Positions 24,712 to 34,188 of a stretch of DNA of 64,000 nucleotides are shown here, in pieces. A program made the translations under genes and the position numbers. The DNA is taken from NCBI GenBank assembly GCA_934234055.1, contig CAKQGY010000008.1, positions 1 to 64,000 of the forward strand. Reading direction: 5' to 3'. Within the stretch, counting starts at the first letter, position 1. Each line of letters opens with the position of its first letter. The notes beneath the pieces were generated by a model. It was not told the origin of the DNA, did no database searches, and worked only from the letters and a program-made list of their open reading frames with translations. Origin of the DNA: an uncultured Alphaproteobacteria bacterium. Lineage in GTDB: Bacteria; Pseudomonadota; Alphaproteobacteria; CAAHEQ01; UBA3637.

Positions 24712-25899
24712 TTATTGTTCCAAGATAGCAACGCCGGGCAATGTTTTACCCTCCATCCATTCCAGGAAGGCTCCACCTGCCGCAGAGACATAGGTCAATT
24801 CGGGTTCTACTCCTGCTTTTTTCAAAGCAGAAACGGTATCACCACCACCAGCCACAGATGTCAATTTACCCTCTTTTGTCAGCTTGGCAACAGCATGAGC
24901 AATCTCATTTGTGGATTTATCAAACGGCTTGATTTCAAAGGCACCGACCGGACCATTCCAGATCAAAGTCTTACACTTTTGAATCGTTTCAATAAAGGCT
25001 TCGGCCGATTTCGGGCCGATATCCAACAACACTTTACCGGCCGGGACTTGATCCGCCGCAGATACATGCGCTTCCTGCCCCTCTCCAAACGCATCAGCCC
25101 AGGTTAAATCCACAGGCAACACGATTTGGCAATTACCGGCATTTGCTAAAATAGATTTGGCTGTATCAACCATGGTCGGTTCAACCAAAGATCCTTCACC
25201 CATCGGAATGCCTTTGGCAGCCAAAAATGTATGCGCCATACCACCACCGATGCACAAATAATCCACTTTTTTAACCAGGTTAGAGAGTAAATCCAGTTTT
25301 GTTGACACTTTGGAACCACCAACAACAGCCACCGCCGGTCGCACCGGATTCCCCAAAGCTTTGTCAAGCGCTTCCAACTCTTCCTGCATCAAACGCCCTG
25401 CCCCGCGCGGCAGCAAATGAGCCATACCTTCGGTAGACGCATGAGCACGGTGAGCCGTTGAAAAAGCGTCGTTGATATAGATATCAATGCCGCTGGCCAA
25501 TTGTTCGGCAAAAGCCCGGTCATTTTTTTCTTCACCGGCATAAAAACGCAGGTTTTCCAGCAACAGCACATCGCCGGCTTTCATTGAGCGAATCGCAGCA
25601 TCACGCTTTTCACCGATGCAATCATCAATAAATGTTACTTTCAAACCACTGGCTTTTTCCAAAGCCGGCACCATAAAAGCCATAGAAAACTCGGGTTTCT
25701 TTTCTCCTTTGGGGCGACCAAAGTGCGACGCCACAACAGCCTTACCGCCCTGACTGACAATTTCTTTTAATGTCGGCACAAACCGATCAATACGGGTCAT
25801 ATCCGTAATGACCCCGTCTTTGGCCGGCACATTTAAATCTGCCCGAATAAACACGGTTTTGCCGTTAAAATCAAAATCGCTTAATGTTTTAAATTTCAT
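24712..25899 (-). CDS. pgk: Phosphoglycerate kinase
   Basis: 395 aa. It has the N-terminal substrate-binding RADLNVPAKDG, HFGRPKG and the nucleotide-domain GGSKVSTKLDLL and GGGDTVSALKKAG. It transfers phosphate from 1,3-bisphosphoglycerate to ADP in glycolysis. It is a single-gene unit here, with its own promoter and terminator; gap and fba are not adjacent. Confidence 0.98.
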   Translation of the reverse strand: MKFKTLSDFDFNGKTVFIRADLNVPAKDGVITDMTRIDRFVPTLKEIVSQGGKAVVASHFGRPKGEKKPEFSMAFMVPALEKASGLKVTFIDDCIGEKRDAAIRSMKAGDVLLLENLRFYAGEEKNDRAFAEQLASGIDIYINDAFSTAHRAHASTEGMAHLLPRGAGRLMQEELEALDKALGNPVRPAVAVVGGSKVSTKLDLLSNLVKKVDYLCIGGGMAHTFLAAKGIPMGEGSLVEPTMVDTAKSILANAGNCQIVLPVDLTWADAFGEGQEAHVSAADQVPAGKVLLDIGPKSAEAFIETIQKCKTLIWNGPVGAFEIKPFDKSTNEIAHAVAKLTKEGKLTSVAGGGDTVSALKKAGVEPELTYVSAAGGAFLEWMEGKTLPGVAILEQ

Positions 25900-25932
25900 T
25901 TTTGTTTCCTTTCCTGTAAAAATGATGCATCT

Positions 25933-25961
25933 ATTCCATCATATTTTTATCAAAAATGCAA
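25933..25961 (-). promoter_or_regulatory. Probable promoter of pgk
   Basis: Minus strand TTGCAT (25961-25956), 17-bp spacer, TGGAAT (25938-25933). The -10 box is a weak match. Confidence 0.45.
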
Positions 25962-25969
25962 GATAAAAA

Positions 25970-25998
25970 TTGACAATCTTAACAAATCGTGCTAGAAA
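25970..25998 (+). promoter_or_regulatory. Promoter of the thioredoxin-like gene, probably leaderless
   Basis: TTGACA (25970-25975), 17-bp spacer, TAGAAA (25993-25998). The gene's ATG is at 26005, the expected transcription start itself, and no SD site exists upstream. Confidence 0.65.
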
Positions 25999-26004
25999 AA
26001 AAGC

Positions 26005-26403
26005 ATGAAAAAGTTAATTGTTTTAGTCGGTGTTCTAAGCACCATTGTGTTTATATTCCTGTATAGTCAAAATCACAAGCGGATTATTTTGCCGAATATT
26101 GATCCGAATCGAGTTGTCTTTTTTGTGCAACAGGGATGCGGTCATTGCCACCAGGCTTTGGCTTTTGTTAATGATACCTTAAAGCCAAATTATCCGAATC
26201 TGGCAATTGACATTATTGACATTACCGACAATCACAAAAATTTGGCTAAATTAAAAGCGGTTGCAAAGCAATATCATATACCGCCAAGAAAACTGGGGAC
26301 ACCAGTGATTTTGTATAACGGAAAAATGACAATGGGCTGGTCATCGAAACACGGTAAAAGCCTGATGGCCATGATACGGGAAAAAACCGCCGAAAATAAT
26401 TAG
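26005..26403 (+). CDS. Membrane-anchored thioredoxin-fold protein with CGHC site
   Basis: 132 aa. An N-terminal hydrophobic segment (about residues 4-21) anchors or exports it; then a glutaredoxin/thioredoxin-like fold with FVQQGCGHCHQA (active site CGHC, as in protein disulphide isomerase) and a cis-Pro region LGTPVILYNG. It is probably a periplasmic thiol-disulphide exchange protein. That fits the Cys-rich surface proteins in this window, though no partner gene is adjacent. It overlaps the convergent mltG by 4 bp. Translation probably starts without a leader. Confidence 0.8.
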   Translation: MKKLIVLVGVLSTIVFIFLYSQNHKRIILPNIDPNRVVFFVQQGCGHCHQALAFVNDTLKPNYPNLAIDIIDITDNHKNLAKLKAVAKQYHIPPRKLGTPVILYNGKMTMGWSSKHGKSLMAMIREKTAENN

Positions 26404-27479
26404 TCCAGCGACTCGGTGTCCAAATCAAACTCTATGATTTCATCTTCACGCAGTCCCTGGGGTAAGGCTTGCGGCACAGGCACTGTTGTGTTTTTGCGGA
26501 GTGTTTTTTTCTTGCGAAATTGTCGCCAGTTTTGAACATTTTTCTGATGCTCTGCATAGGTTGCAGCAAACACATGCCCACCGGTTCCGTCGGCCACGAA
26601 ATAAATATCATCAGTTTTAATCGGATTGAGCACAGCCTCCAAAGCTTTTCGCCCCGGATTACTGATCGCGCCCGCCGGCAAACCGTAAATCACATAAGTA
26701 TTATACGGGTGATTATAGCGTAAATCCTTGTAAGTCAAGCGTCTTTTCAGGTCTAATTTGCCGTCTGTGATCGCATAAATAACCGTCGGATCAGATTGCA
26801 GGCGGATATTCTTACTTAAACGATTAAAAAACACAGATGCGATATGCGGCCGTTCTTGTGCCAAAGAGGTTTCTTTTTCTACGATTGAAGCCATAATGAC
26901 GGCTTCGGACGGCGTCTTAAACGGTATATCCGGATTGCGATTCGCCCACAGATCTGTCAGCGTTTTTGTCATTGCATTTTCCATACGCCGGATTAAGGAT
27001 TCCTTGGTATCACCGTATGAGTAATTATAGGTATCCGGCAGTAATGTGCCGTTTCTGGGAATAGTGGCAACCTCACCGGTCAGTCCTTTGTATTTATCCA
27101 TCAAATCAACTATTTGAGCCGATGTCAGCCCCTCTGGCACGACAAAGCGACGCGCAACGGTTTGCCCTTCGGTCAAGATATTCATAACCAATTTAGCACT
27201 GGCATGCTTGGGAAACAGATATTCTCCAGATCTAATCTTTAACGTATTTCCACTGGCGCGAACGCCGATTTCAAAAACAGCGGGACTGTCAATAATTCCT
27301 TCTTTTTTCAGCAAAGTGGCCGTTTGTTTCAGACTTTTGCCCCGAGGAATTACTAACTCCTTTGGCTCGGTCAAGGGCCCGTCTTCCATAAATTGCGTAA
27401 AGGTCGTTAAAACACTTCCCCCAATCAAGGAAACGCCAATAAAAAACAGAAAAAAATAAACAATGACACTGTGGCGCAT
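26400..27479 (-). CDS. mltG: Endolytic transglycosylase MltG
   Basis: 359 aa. One N-terminal membrane helix (about 7-28), a LysM-like segment (about 40-80) and the YceG domain with catalytic Glu in ASIVEKETSLAQERPHIASVFFNRL and YNTYVIYGLPAGAISNPG. It cuts nascent glycan strands in the inner membrane. It directly follows fabF, the usual alphaproteobacterial order. Confidence 0.95.
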   Translation of the reverse strand: MRHSVIVYFFLFFIGVSLIGGSVLTTFTQFMEDGPLTEPKELVIPRGKSLKQTATLLKKEGIIDSPAVFEIGVRASGNTLKIRSGEYLFPKHASAKLVMNILTEGQTVARRFVVPEGLTSAQIVDLMDKYKGLTGEVATIPRNGTLLPDTYNYSYGDTKESLIRRMENAMTKTLTDLWANRNPDIPFKTPSEAVIMASIVEKETSLAQERPHIASVFFNRLSKNIRLQSDPTVIYAITDGKLDLKRRLTYKDLRYNHPYNTYVIYGLPAGAISNPGRKALEAVLNPIKTDDIYFVADGTGGHVFAATYAEHQKNVQNWRQFRKKKTLRKNTTVPVPQALPQGLREDEIIEFDLDTESLD

Positions 27480-27480
27480 A

Positions 27481-28731
27481 TTATACTTTTTTGAAAATCA
27501 ATGTTCCGTTTGTACCACCAAACCCGAATGAGTTGGACAAAGCAATATCAATTTTCTTGTCGCGCGCAATATTCGCCACCAGATCAAAACCTTGGGTCTT
27601 TTCCTCTTGCTCTATCAGATTAATTGTTGGAGGTAACATATTGTTTTTCATAGATAATAAGCTATAAATCGCCTCAACGGCACCGGCTGCCCCTAACAAA
27701 TGCCCCGTGCATGATTTTGTAGAGGACATAGAAACATGTGTGTTGCCAAAAATCTCTTGTACTGCCTCAAACTCCACCATATCACCCATAGGGGTTGATG
27801 TTCCATGTGCATTGATATAGTCCACATCTTCGGGATTGATTTTGGCATTGGCTAAAGCATTTCGCATTGCTCGATACCCGCCTTTTCCACCGGGTGCCGT
27901 AATGTGATGGGCATCCCCTGTCATCGCATAACCAATGACTTCACCATAAATTTTAGCACCACGAGCCTTAGCATGTTCGTATTCTTCCAGAACAACGGCA
28001 CCGGCGCCCTCACCTATTACAAAACCGTCTCGGTTTTTATCCCATGGACGCGACGCCAGCTCGGGGGTCTCATTATAATGTGTTGAAAGGGCGCGTAATT
28101 GCGAAAAACCCGCCACACCACAGGGGCAGATAGCCGCTTCAGCACCGCCGGCGATCATCACATCGGCTTCATCATTACGAATAATCCGAAAAGCATCTCC
28201 GATTGCATGCGTTCCCGTCGCGCAAGCAGTGACGACTGCAAGACTGGGACCTTTAAAATTATATTTAATAGATACATGCCCCGAGATCAGGTTGATCAGG
28301 GCAGACGGAATGAAAAATGGAGAAATTCGACGTGGTCCTTGTTCTTTAATCTGTAAAGTGCAATCTTCAATAGATTGCAATCCGCCAATTCCGGATCCCA
28401 TTAAAACACCGGATCGTTCGGCTTCTTGCTCATCTTTTGGCAAATATCCCGAATCCGTCATGGCATCGGTCGCTGCCGTCAAGCCATACAGGATAAACGG
28501 ATCAATATGGCGGCGTTCTTTGGCCGGCAGAACCGAATCGGGCTGGAATTCGCCAACTCCGTCCCCAAAGGGGATTTGCCCCGCAATTTGAGCCGGGTAG
28601 GCACTGACATCAAAAGATTTGATTTTAGATACGCCAGATGTGCCCGAAATTAATTTACTCCAGTTCACATCTAATCCACGTCCCAATGGCGTCAATAATC
28701 CCATACCTGTAATAACAACCCGTCTGGCCAT
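27481..28731 (-). CDS. fabF: 3-oxoacyl-ACP synthase II
   Basis: 416 aa. Active-site Cys in VVTACATGTHAIGDA and the two catalytic His in NAHGTSTPMGD and CTGHLLGAAGAVEA. It extends acyl chains by condensing malonyl-ACP with acyl-ACP. It lies between acpP and mltG; a strong hairpin separates it from acpP. Confidence 0.97.
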   Translation of the reverse strand: MARRVVITGMGLLTPLGRGLDVNWSKLISGTSGVSKIKSFDVSAYPAQIAGQIPFGDGVGEFQPDSVLPAKERRHIDPFILYGLTAATDAMTDSGYLPKDEQEAERSGVLMGSGIGGLQSIEDCTLQIKEQGPRRISPFFIPSALINLISGHVSIKYNFKGPSLAVVTACATGTHAIGDAFRIIRNDEADVMIAGGAEAAICPCGVAGFSQLRALSTHYNETPELASRPWDKNRDGFVIGEGAGAVVLEEYEHAKARGAKIYGEVIGYAMTGDAHHITAPGGKGGYRAMRNALANAKINPEDVDYINAHGTSTPMGDMVEFEAVQEIFGNTHVSMSSTKSCTGHLLGAAGAVEAIYSLLSMKNNMLPPTINLIEQEEKTQGFDLVANIARDKKIDIALSNSFGFGGTNGTLIFKKV

Positions 28732-28761
28732 AAAAAAACTCCGATATCTTGTATATAAAAA

Positions 28762-28808
28762 TTAAGGAACGCCTCTTTTGAAACAAAAGATACAATTGCG
28801 TTCCTTAA
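28762..28808 (-). terminator. Branched hairpin between acpP and fabF, possible attenuator
   Basis: An 11-bp outer stem (TTAAGGAACGC with GCGTTCCTTAA, perfect) encloses an inner hairpin CTTTTG-AAA-CAAAAG. On the minus strand it is followed by AATTTTTAT. Partial termination here would give more acpP than fabF mRNA, as acyl carrier protein is needed in excess. Confidence 0.65.
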
Positions 28809-28831
28809 AAGATAAACTCCAGCGCGATAAA

Positions 28832-29065
28832 TTACGCTTGCTTTTCAATAAAGTCTATTGCATCTTTTACCGTGCGGATTTTTTCGGCGGCATCATCGGG
28901 AATAGAACAACCGAATTCTTCTTCAAATGCCATAACCAATTCAACAGTATCCAAACTGTCCGCACCCAGATCATCAATAAAACTTGCGTTATCTTGAACT
29001 TTGGCTTCATCAACGCCCAAATGTTCAACAACAATTTTCTTGACGCGTTCAGCAATATTACTCAT
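28832..29065 (-). CDS. acpP: Acyl carrier protein
   Basis: 77 aa, acidic. Phosphopantetheine attachment site GADSLDTVELVMAFEEEFG with the modified Ser. It carries growing acyl chains for fatty-acid and lipid synthesis. An SD site (GAAAGGA) precedes the ATG; the gene lies in the order fabG-acpP-fabF-mltG with 169 bp to fabG. Confidence 0.98.
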   Translation of the reverse strand: MSNIAERVKKIVVEHLGVDEAKVQDNASFIDDLGADSLDTVELVMAFEEEFGCSIPDDAAEKIRTVKDAIDFIEKQA

Positions 29066-29234
29066 ATTTTATATCCTTTCTTTTTTATTAATTTTTGTCA
29101 TTTCTGACGAAATCGGTCTTTTTTTAGCACATTTTTCTTGTCTAGTCCAGTCTTTTTTTTATTTTTTCGCCCAAAAAGACGGTTTTTCCTTATTTTTTAA
29201 AAGGTTAAAAATGTAAAAAAATCCGCAAAAAATC

Positions 29235-29972
29235 CTAAATCATCGCCATGCCGCCATTGACATGCAGCGTTTGACCGGTAATATACCCGGCCTCATCACT
29301 GGCCAAAAATACCACGGCATTGGCAATATCCTCCGGCATTCCCAGGCGTCCCATCGGTATTTTTTGAGCCAAAGCCTGCTTAGCGGCCTCGGGTAAAACA
29401 TCAGTCATCGGTGTTTTAATAAAGCCTGGTGCCACACAATTGATCGTAATTCCACGACCGGCTAATTCTTGCGCCATACATTTGGACATGGCAATCAAGC
29501 CCGCCTTTGAGGCCGCATAATTTGCCTGCCCTGCATTTCCCATGACCCCGACAACCGAAGCCATATTCACGATTCGTCCAAAGCGCCGTTTCATCATGCC
29601 GACAGCAACCTGACGAGCCAACCGAAATCCAGCCGTCAAATTGATATCCAACACGCGTTGCCATTGTTCATCTGTCATACGAACAGCCAATCCATCTTTG
29701 GTAATACCGGCATTATTGACCAGGATATCAATCCGACCCATATCCTGCTCGGCTTGTTTCACCAAAGCCCCAACTCCGGCCGTATCGGTCAGATTGGCAC
29801 AGTAGATATATACGCGTTCTCCCAGTTCCGCCTGAAATGCCCGCAATATATCCATATTCATATCCGTCAGCGCCAAAGTCGCCCCCTGGGCATGCAGTTT
29901 TTGAGCAATCTGACGACCGATACCGCCGGTTGCCCCTGTGATTAAAGCTGTTTTTCCCGTAAAATCAAGCAT
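29235..29972 (-). CDS. fabG: 3-oxoacyl-ACP reductase
   Basis: 245 aa, SDR family. NAD(P)-binding TGATGGIGRQIA, NNAGIT, and the catalytic Ser...Tyr-x-x-x-Lys in NMASVVGVMGNAGQANYAASKAG. It reduces 3-oxoacyl-ACP with NADPH. ATG 29972 follows AAAGGA; the longer ORF start lacks an SD site. fabD, often upstream, is absent here. Confidence 0.96.
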   Translation of the reverse strand: MLDFTGKTALITGATGGIGRQIAQKLHAQGATLALTDMNMDILRAFQAELGERVYIYCANLTDTAGVGALVKQAEQDMGRIDILVNNAGITKDGLAVRMTDEQWQRVLDINLTAGFRLARQVAVGMMKRRFGRIVNMASVVGVMGNAGQANYAASKAGLIAMSKCMAQELAGRGITINCVAPGFIKTPMTDVLPEAAKQALAQKIPMGRLGMPEDIANAVVFLASDEAGYITGQTLHVNGGMAMI

Positions 29973-29996
29973 TCTATTTTTTCCTTTCATATCGTT

Positions 29997-30025
29997 TTTT
30001 TAACACATTTTTATCTGAAAAGCAA
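29997..30025 (-). promoter_or_regulatory. Promoter of the fabG operon
   Basis: Minus strand TTGCTT (30025-30020), 17-bp spacer, TAAAAA (30002-29997), about 25 nt upstream of the fabG start. Confidence 0.6.
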
Positions 30026-30032
30026 GTATTTT

Positions 30033-31010
30033 CTAGACCCACTTTAAGTGCTTGAATAAAAACCAAATAACAATACCGATCAGGCACATAATCGCTGTCA
30101 CGACAACAAATCCATAACTATCTGAATTTCCAGGAATCCCACCCAGGTTCATACCAAAGACACTGGCCAAAAATGAAAGCGGCAAAAAGATTCCCGCAAT
30201 CACCGACAGCATATAGGTATTTCGCTGATTTCGACGGTCTTCCATATGGGTCAAGGCATCTTGATTGACACGAATCCGTTTTTCCAGCAAGTCAATATCT
30301 TCCACGATTCGCCTGATCCGGTCAAAGTCATCACGAATTCGCCGATTCGTCTCATCTGTAAACCAGGCGATTCCATGGCGCATCAGGTTATCCAGAACCT
30401 CGCGCTCGGGTAACATAAACCGTCGAATGATAATAACCTGACGCAATAGTTCGCTTAGGGCCGCGTAAACAGTGTCTTGAAAGCGATTCGTAATAATTGC
30501 TTCTTCGTAATCATCAACCATTTGTTCAATATTGGCAATCGAATCCGACACTCCGTCTAACGTCTGCTCAAATAATATCGGCAGCAAAGCCGCGCTGGAC
30601 TGCGGTATATCTTCCAAGAAAACTTCGTCAATATCCTCCCAATTCAATACCGGCATAGAACTGGCAGTAATCAGGATATTCTCTGTTGCATAAAGCCGCA
30701 AAAAGACCAGATCGTCCGGTTCGGCTCCCGGTGCCATATTGATCGTGCGCAAGACAAGGAAAACCTGATTCTGACGAACGCGCAGGCGTGGCTCACACAA
30801 TTCTGCGCTCATCAGGTTTTGTCGTGCCCATTGTGGAATTTGAGGTTGCTTTTTAAGCCACTGCCCTGCTCGCTTATCCGACAGGTCCAAGTGCACCCAA
30901 ACTGCCTGACCTTCTGTTCCCATATCGGCCAAAGATGCCAATTTCACCGGTCTGTATGTATCCGACGGTGTCATCACATAGGCTGTTGCAAATTCTTTTT
31001 TAGCTTTCAT
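30033..31010 (-). CDS. CorA family divalent metal transporter, ZntB-like
   Basis: 325 aa. A cytoplasmic alpha/beta domain and a long stalk helix (about 165-260) end in two membrane helices (about 265-285 and 298-320). The pore motif is FGMNLGGIPGN: GMN as in CorA, but the following GGIPG is typical of ZntB. It probably moves Zn2+ or Mg2+ across the inner membrane; the ion cannot be settled from sequence. It has its own promoter and an AAAGGAG SD site. Confidence 0.87.
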   Translation of the reverse strand: MKAKKEFATAYVMTPSDTYRPVKLASLADMGTEGQAVWVHLDLSDKRAGQWLKKQPQIPQWARQNLMSAELCEPRLRVRQNQVFLVLRTINMAPGAEPDDLVFLRLYATENILITASSMPVLNWEDIDEVFLEDIPQSSAALLPILFEQTLDGVSDSIANIEQMVDDYEEAIITNRFQDTVYAALSELLRQVIIIRRFMLPEREVLDNLMRHGIAWFTDETNRRIRDDFDRIRRIVEDIDLLEKRIRVNQDALTHMEDRRNQRNTYMLSVIAGIFLPLSFLASVFGMNLGGIPGNSDSYGFVVVTAIMCLIGIVIWFLFKHLKWV

Positions 31011-31030
31011 TTCAAAACTCCTTTCCTACC

Positions 31031-31059
31031 TATTTAACACAGAATAAAATCAATTTCAA
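31031..31059 (-). promoter_or_regulatory. Promoter of the ZntB-like gene
   Basis: Minus strand TTGAAA (31059-31054), 17-bp spacer, TAAATA (31036-31031). Confidence 0.6.
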
Positions 31060-31078
31060 TCCAATTTATAAATAGTCA

Positions 31079-31107
31079 TTGATATTTATTCTCAAATACA
31101 GTATGAT
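31079..31107 (+). promoter_or_regulatory. Promoter of prmA-pepP-smpB
   Basis: TTGATA (31079-31084), 17-bp spacer, TATGAT (31102-31107). It overlaps the apparent longer ORF of prmA, which supports the internal ATG at 31136. Confidence 0.7.
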
Positions 31108-31135
31108 AATAAAGTGGTATTTTATAGGAGAAACC

Positions 31136-31999
31136 ATGCCATTTGATTTTAAAATTATCTTGCCTGAAAATGCGGTCTCGGTGTTTGAAGAGGCCCTGTC
31201 CGAATCGGCCGGAGCGATATTGACCCGCCTGTTAGAGAAAGGGCCTCACGCCGGATCTTGGGAGCTTCAGGCTATTTTTGAAGAAAGGCCCGATCATGGT
31301 GCGTTAAAGGATTGCTTGGCACAATCGGCAACCCGGGCACATATCAAACCTCCAAGGTTATGCATAAGAAAAATGCCTGACATCAATTGGTTAGAGGCCA
31401 GTTATCAAGGCTTTCCGCCTATTGAAGTCGGTCCCTACTATATTTACGGGTCCCATATTACTACTCCCCCACCGGCCGATAAAATTGCCCTTAAAATTGA
31501 TGCGGCAACAGCCTTTGGGACGGGCGAACACCAAACAACACATGGGTGCTTGACGGCTTTGTCAGAGTTGAAAACAACGCCGAATCGTATTCTTGATGTC
31601 GGGTGCGGGTCGGGTATTTTGGGTATGGCATTTGCCAAGACCTATCATAGACCCGTAGACGCCGTAGATATCGACCCCGAATCGGTGCGTGTGGCCTGCT
31701 TGAATGTCAAACAGAACGGCCTGAGCGATTTAATGTACATTTGGGTCAGTAATGGTTATGCCGATGTATCCGGAACATACGATCTGATTTTTTGTAATAT
31801 CTTGGCAAAACCACTGATCGAAATGGCACCTGAATTAGCCCAACATTTGAATGCAGGCGGCATTGCGATTCTGTCCGGCTTTTTGAATAATCAGGAAAAC
31901 TGGGTTGAAAAAGCACATTTAGCCGTCGGACTTTCATTTGTGCGGCGCTATCGGATTAATGGTTGGAGCACCCTGGTTATGAAAAAGGAAGAAAAATGA
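31136..31999 (+). CDS. prmA: Ribosomal protein L11 methyltransferase
   Basis: 287 aa. SAM-binding motif I ILDVGCGSGILGMAF, post-I AVDIDPESV and motif IV FCNILAKPLIEMAPEL; the upstream DAATAFGTGEHQTTHGCL is specific to PrmA. It methylates L11. TAGGAG lies just before ATG 31136. The stop overlaps the start of the next gene (ATGA). Confidence 0.95.
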   Translation: MPFDFKIILPENAVSVFEEALSESAGAILTRLLEKGPHAGSWELQAIFEERPDHGALKDCLAQSATRAHIKPPRLCIRKMPDINWLEASYQGFPPIEVGPYYIYGSHITTPPPADKIALKIDAATAFGTGEHQTTHGCLTALSELKTTPNRILDVGCGSGILGMAFAKTYHRPVDAVDIDPESVRVACLNVKQNGLSDLMYIWVSNGYADVSGTYDLIFCNILAKPLIEMAPELAQHLNAGGIAILSGFLNNQENWVEKAHLAVGLSFVRRYRINGWSTLVMKKEEK

Positions 32000-33642
32000 T
32001 ATCAGAAATTCGGAGATTTTTAAGTAAACATCATTTGGATGCTCTATTGGTCGGGCGAACTGATTCGTTTTTAAGCGAATACTATCCCCCGCAGTCTGCT
32101 CAATTAAAACAAGCCACCGGTTTTTGCGGTTCGGCCGGTATGGCGGTTATCACTCATAATCAAACTATTTTGTTTGTCGATTCACGTTATACCGAGCAGG
32201 CCAAGATTGAATCCGCCTTTCAAGTTTATGAAATCCCTTCTCAGACAACCCCCTCGGATTGGCTTTCCAAGCACTTGCCCGGTCAAAAAATCGGCTATAA
32301 TTCCACGCAACGGTCTGTTCTGTGGGTAGAATATATGGTCAAAAAAGGAATCCGATTGGTCCCGGTATCCGAATCGGATTGGGAAAGTCTATTTCCGTCT
32401 CGAACTGATAAGATTGCTCCGACTTTTGAATATGATATCTCATTTTGCGGCGAATCGTCGGCGAATAAAATAAAACGCCTGACCGGTGTGTTAGAATCTC
32501 ATCAACTGGATGGCTATGTCTTGACAGTGCCGGATAGCGTTTCTTGGCTGTTGAACCAGCGGAGTTTAAGCGTTCCGCAATACCCTGTTGTGTTCAAACG
32601 TATTATTGTCTTGCGTGACGGAACTATTCTGGATTTGCATGAAGATAGAAACCGTCTTCAAGGTTTACGATTGGGACTGGATCCGGCCGAAACGCCTCAA
32701 TCTTTATTTGAAGAAATTCGATCGGTTGCAAAAATCATCACTCTGCCTGATCCGGTCACGGAAATGAAATCTGTCAAAAACCCAACAGAGCAGCAAAACA
32801 TTCGCCAAGCGTGCTTATTTGAAAGCAAAATTTTATGCCGGTTTTTGGCCTGGGTAGAAAAAAATAAGGCCACAATCACAGAAATGGATTGCGACACAAA
32901 GTTGCAAGAACTACGATGCGAATCGCCCTTGTATCGCGGGGATAGTTTTGATACCATTGCAGCTGTGGGAGAACATGCGGCTCGTGCTCACTATCGGGCA
33001 GATACTTCTTCCAATGTTTCGGTTAGTTCGGCCCCCATGCTATTGGTTGATACCGGCGGGAATTACCTGAACGGCACAACAGATATGACACGCACCATCT
33101 GTGTTGGCACACCTTCCCCTTTGATGATAAAGCGCTATACCCAAGTTTTAAAAGGTCATATTGCCTTGGCCACCACCCCGGTACACAAGGGGGATTTACC
33201 TCTGGAACTGGACAACCGTGCCCGATCAGCCCTGCAAGCTGACGGCGCCGATTACGGGCATGCCACAGGACACGGGATCGGTATGTATTTGGCTGTTCAC
33301 GAAGCGCCGCCCGTCATTTATAAAAGCGCAAATACCCCCTTGCAAGCCGGTATGCTCTTTTCTAACGAGCCGGGATTTTATGACGCCCAGGCCGGATTCG
33401 GCATTCGGTTGGAAAATATGATTATGACTTTAAGCGGCCCTGATAACAGTTTAATCCTGGAAAATTTGCTGTGGGTTCCGTTTGATGGCCGCTTGATTGA
33501 TTTTACGATGCTGACCACCGATGAAAAGCAGTGGCTAAAATCCTATCATCAGGCTATCCGCGATCGAATTATGCCGAATTTAAATGCCGAAGATCAATCA
33601 CTGTTAAATCCATTGCTTGACTTTTTTACTGAAATTGCATAA
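31996..33642 (+). CDS. pepP: Xaa-Pro aminopeptidase
   Basis: 548 aa, three-domain M24B type. Two N-terminal creatinase-like domains (about 1-290) precede the pita-bread domain with metal ligands in VDTGGNYLNGTTDMTRT (two Asp), GHATGHGIGMYLAVHEAP (His), SNEPGFY and RLENM (two Glu). It removes N-terminal residues preceding proline. It is coupled to prmA by ATGA, the first ATG of the frame with an SD site (AAAGGAAG). Confidence 0.92.
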   Translation: MISEIRRFLSKHHLDALLVGRTDSFLSEYYPPQSAQLKQATGFCGSAGMAVITHNQTILFVDSRYTEQAKIESAFQVYEIPSQTTPSDWLSKHLPGQKIGYNSTQRSVLWVEYMVKKGIRLVPVSESDWESLFPSRTDKIAPTFEYDISFCGESSANKIKRLTGVLESHQLDGYVLTVPDSVSWLLNQRSLSVPQYPVVFKRIIVLRDGTILDLHEDRNRLQGLRLGLDPAETPQSLFEEIRSVAKIITLPDPVTEMKSVKNPTEQQNIRQACLFESKILCRFLAWVEKNKATITEMDCDTKLQELRCESPLYRGDSFDTIAAVGEHAARAHYRADTSSNVSVSSAPMLLVDTGGNYLNGTTDMTRTICVGTPSPLMIKRYTQVLKGHIALATTPVHKGDLPLELDNRARSALQADGADYGHATGHGIGMYLAVHEAPPVIYKSANTPLQAGMLFSNEPGFYDAQAGFGIRLENMIMTLSGPDNSLILENLLWVPFDGRLIDFTMLTTDEKQWLKSYHQAIRDRIMPNLNAEDQSLLNPLLDFFTEIA

Positions 33643-33651
33643 AATAAGCCT

Positions 33652-34140
33652 ATGACTAAGACATTCATTACAACAGGGCCTGTGGCCACCAATCGCAAAG
33701 CACATTTTAACTACACGATACTGGAAACATTCGTGGCAGGGATTGTGCTGACGGGTGGCGAGGTTAAGTCCCTGCGGGCAGGACATGCAACAATTAACGA
33801 AAGCTATGCCTCTTTTGAGCAGGGTGGCCTTTACCTAATCAATATGCATATTATGGACTATGGTGCGGCCAAAGGAGGCTTTGTCAAACAGGTTGCCAGC
33901 CGCCCGAAACAATTACTCCTGCGTCAAAAGGAGTTAAAACAAGTCCGAAACGAACTATTGAAAAAGGGAAAGACCGTTGTCCCGCTGGAATTGTTCTTTA
34001 ACCAACGCGGACTTGCCAAAGTCAAAATCGCCATTGCCCAAGGGAAAAACCTGGTAGACAAGCGTGAAACAATCAAAAAACGAGATTGGAATATAGAAAA
34101 AAGGAGGATATTGGCCCATTATAACAACGGAAAGAAATAA
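33652..34140 (+). CDS. smpB: SsrA-binding protein
   Basis: 162 aa. ATNRKAHFNYTILETFVAGIVLTGGEVKSLRAGHATINESYA is the SmpB core, and a basic C-terminal tail (KKRDWNIEKRRILAHYNNGKK) inserts into the ribosome. It binds tmRNA in ribosome rescue. No ssrA gene was recognised in this window. Confidence 0.97.
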   Translation: MTKTFITTGPVATNRKAHFNYTILETFVAGIVLTGGEVKSLRAGHATINESYASFEQGGLYLINMHIMDYGAAKGGFVKQVASRPKQLLLRQKELKQVRNELLKKGKTVVPLELFFNQRGLAKVKIAIAQGKNLVDKRETIKKRDWNIEKRRILAHYNNGKK

Positions 34141-34188
34141 AACAACTTATTGATTTTAAATGATTTTTATTTTTTATACAAAAAATGT

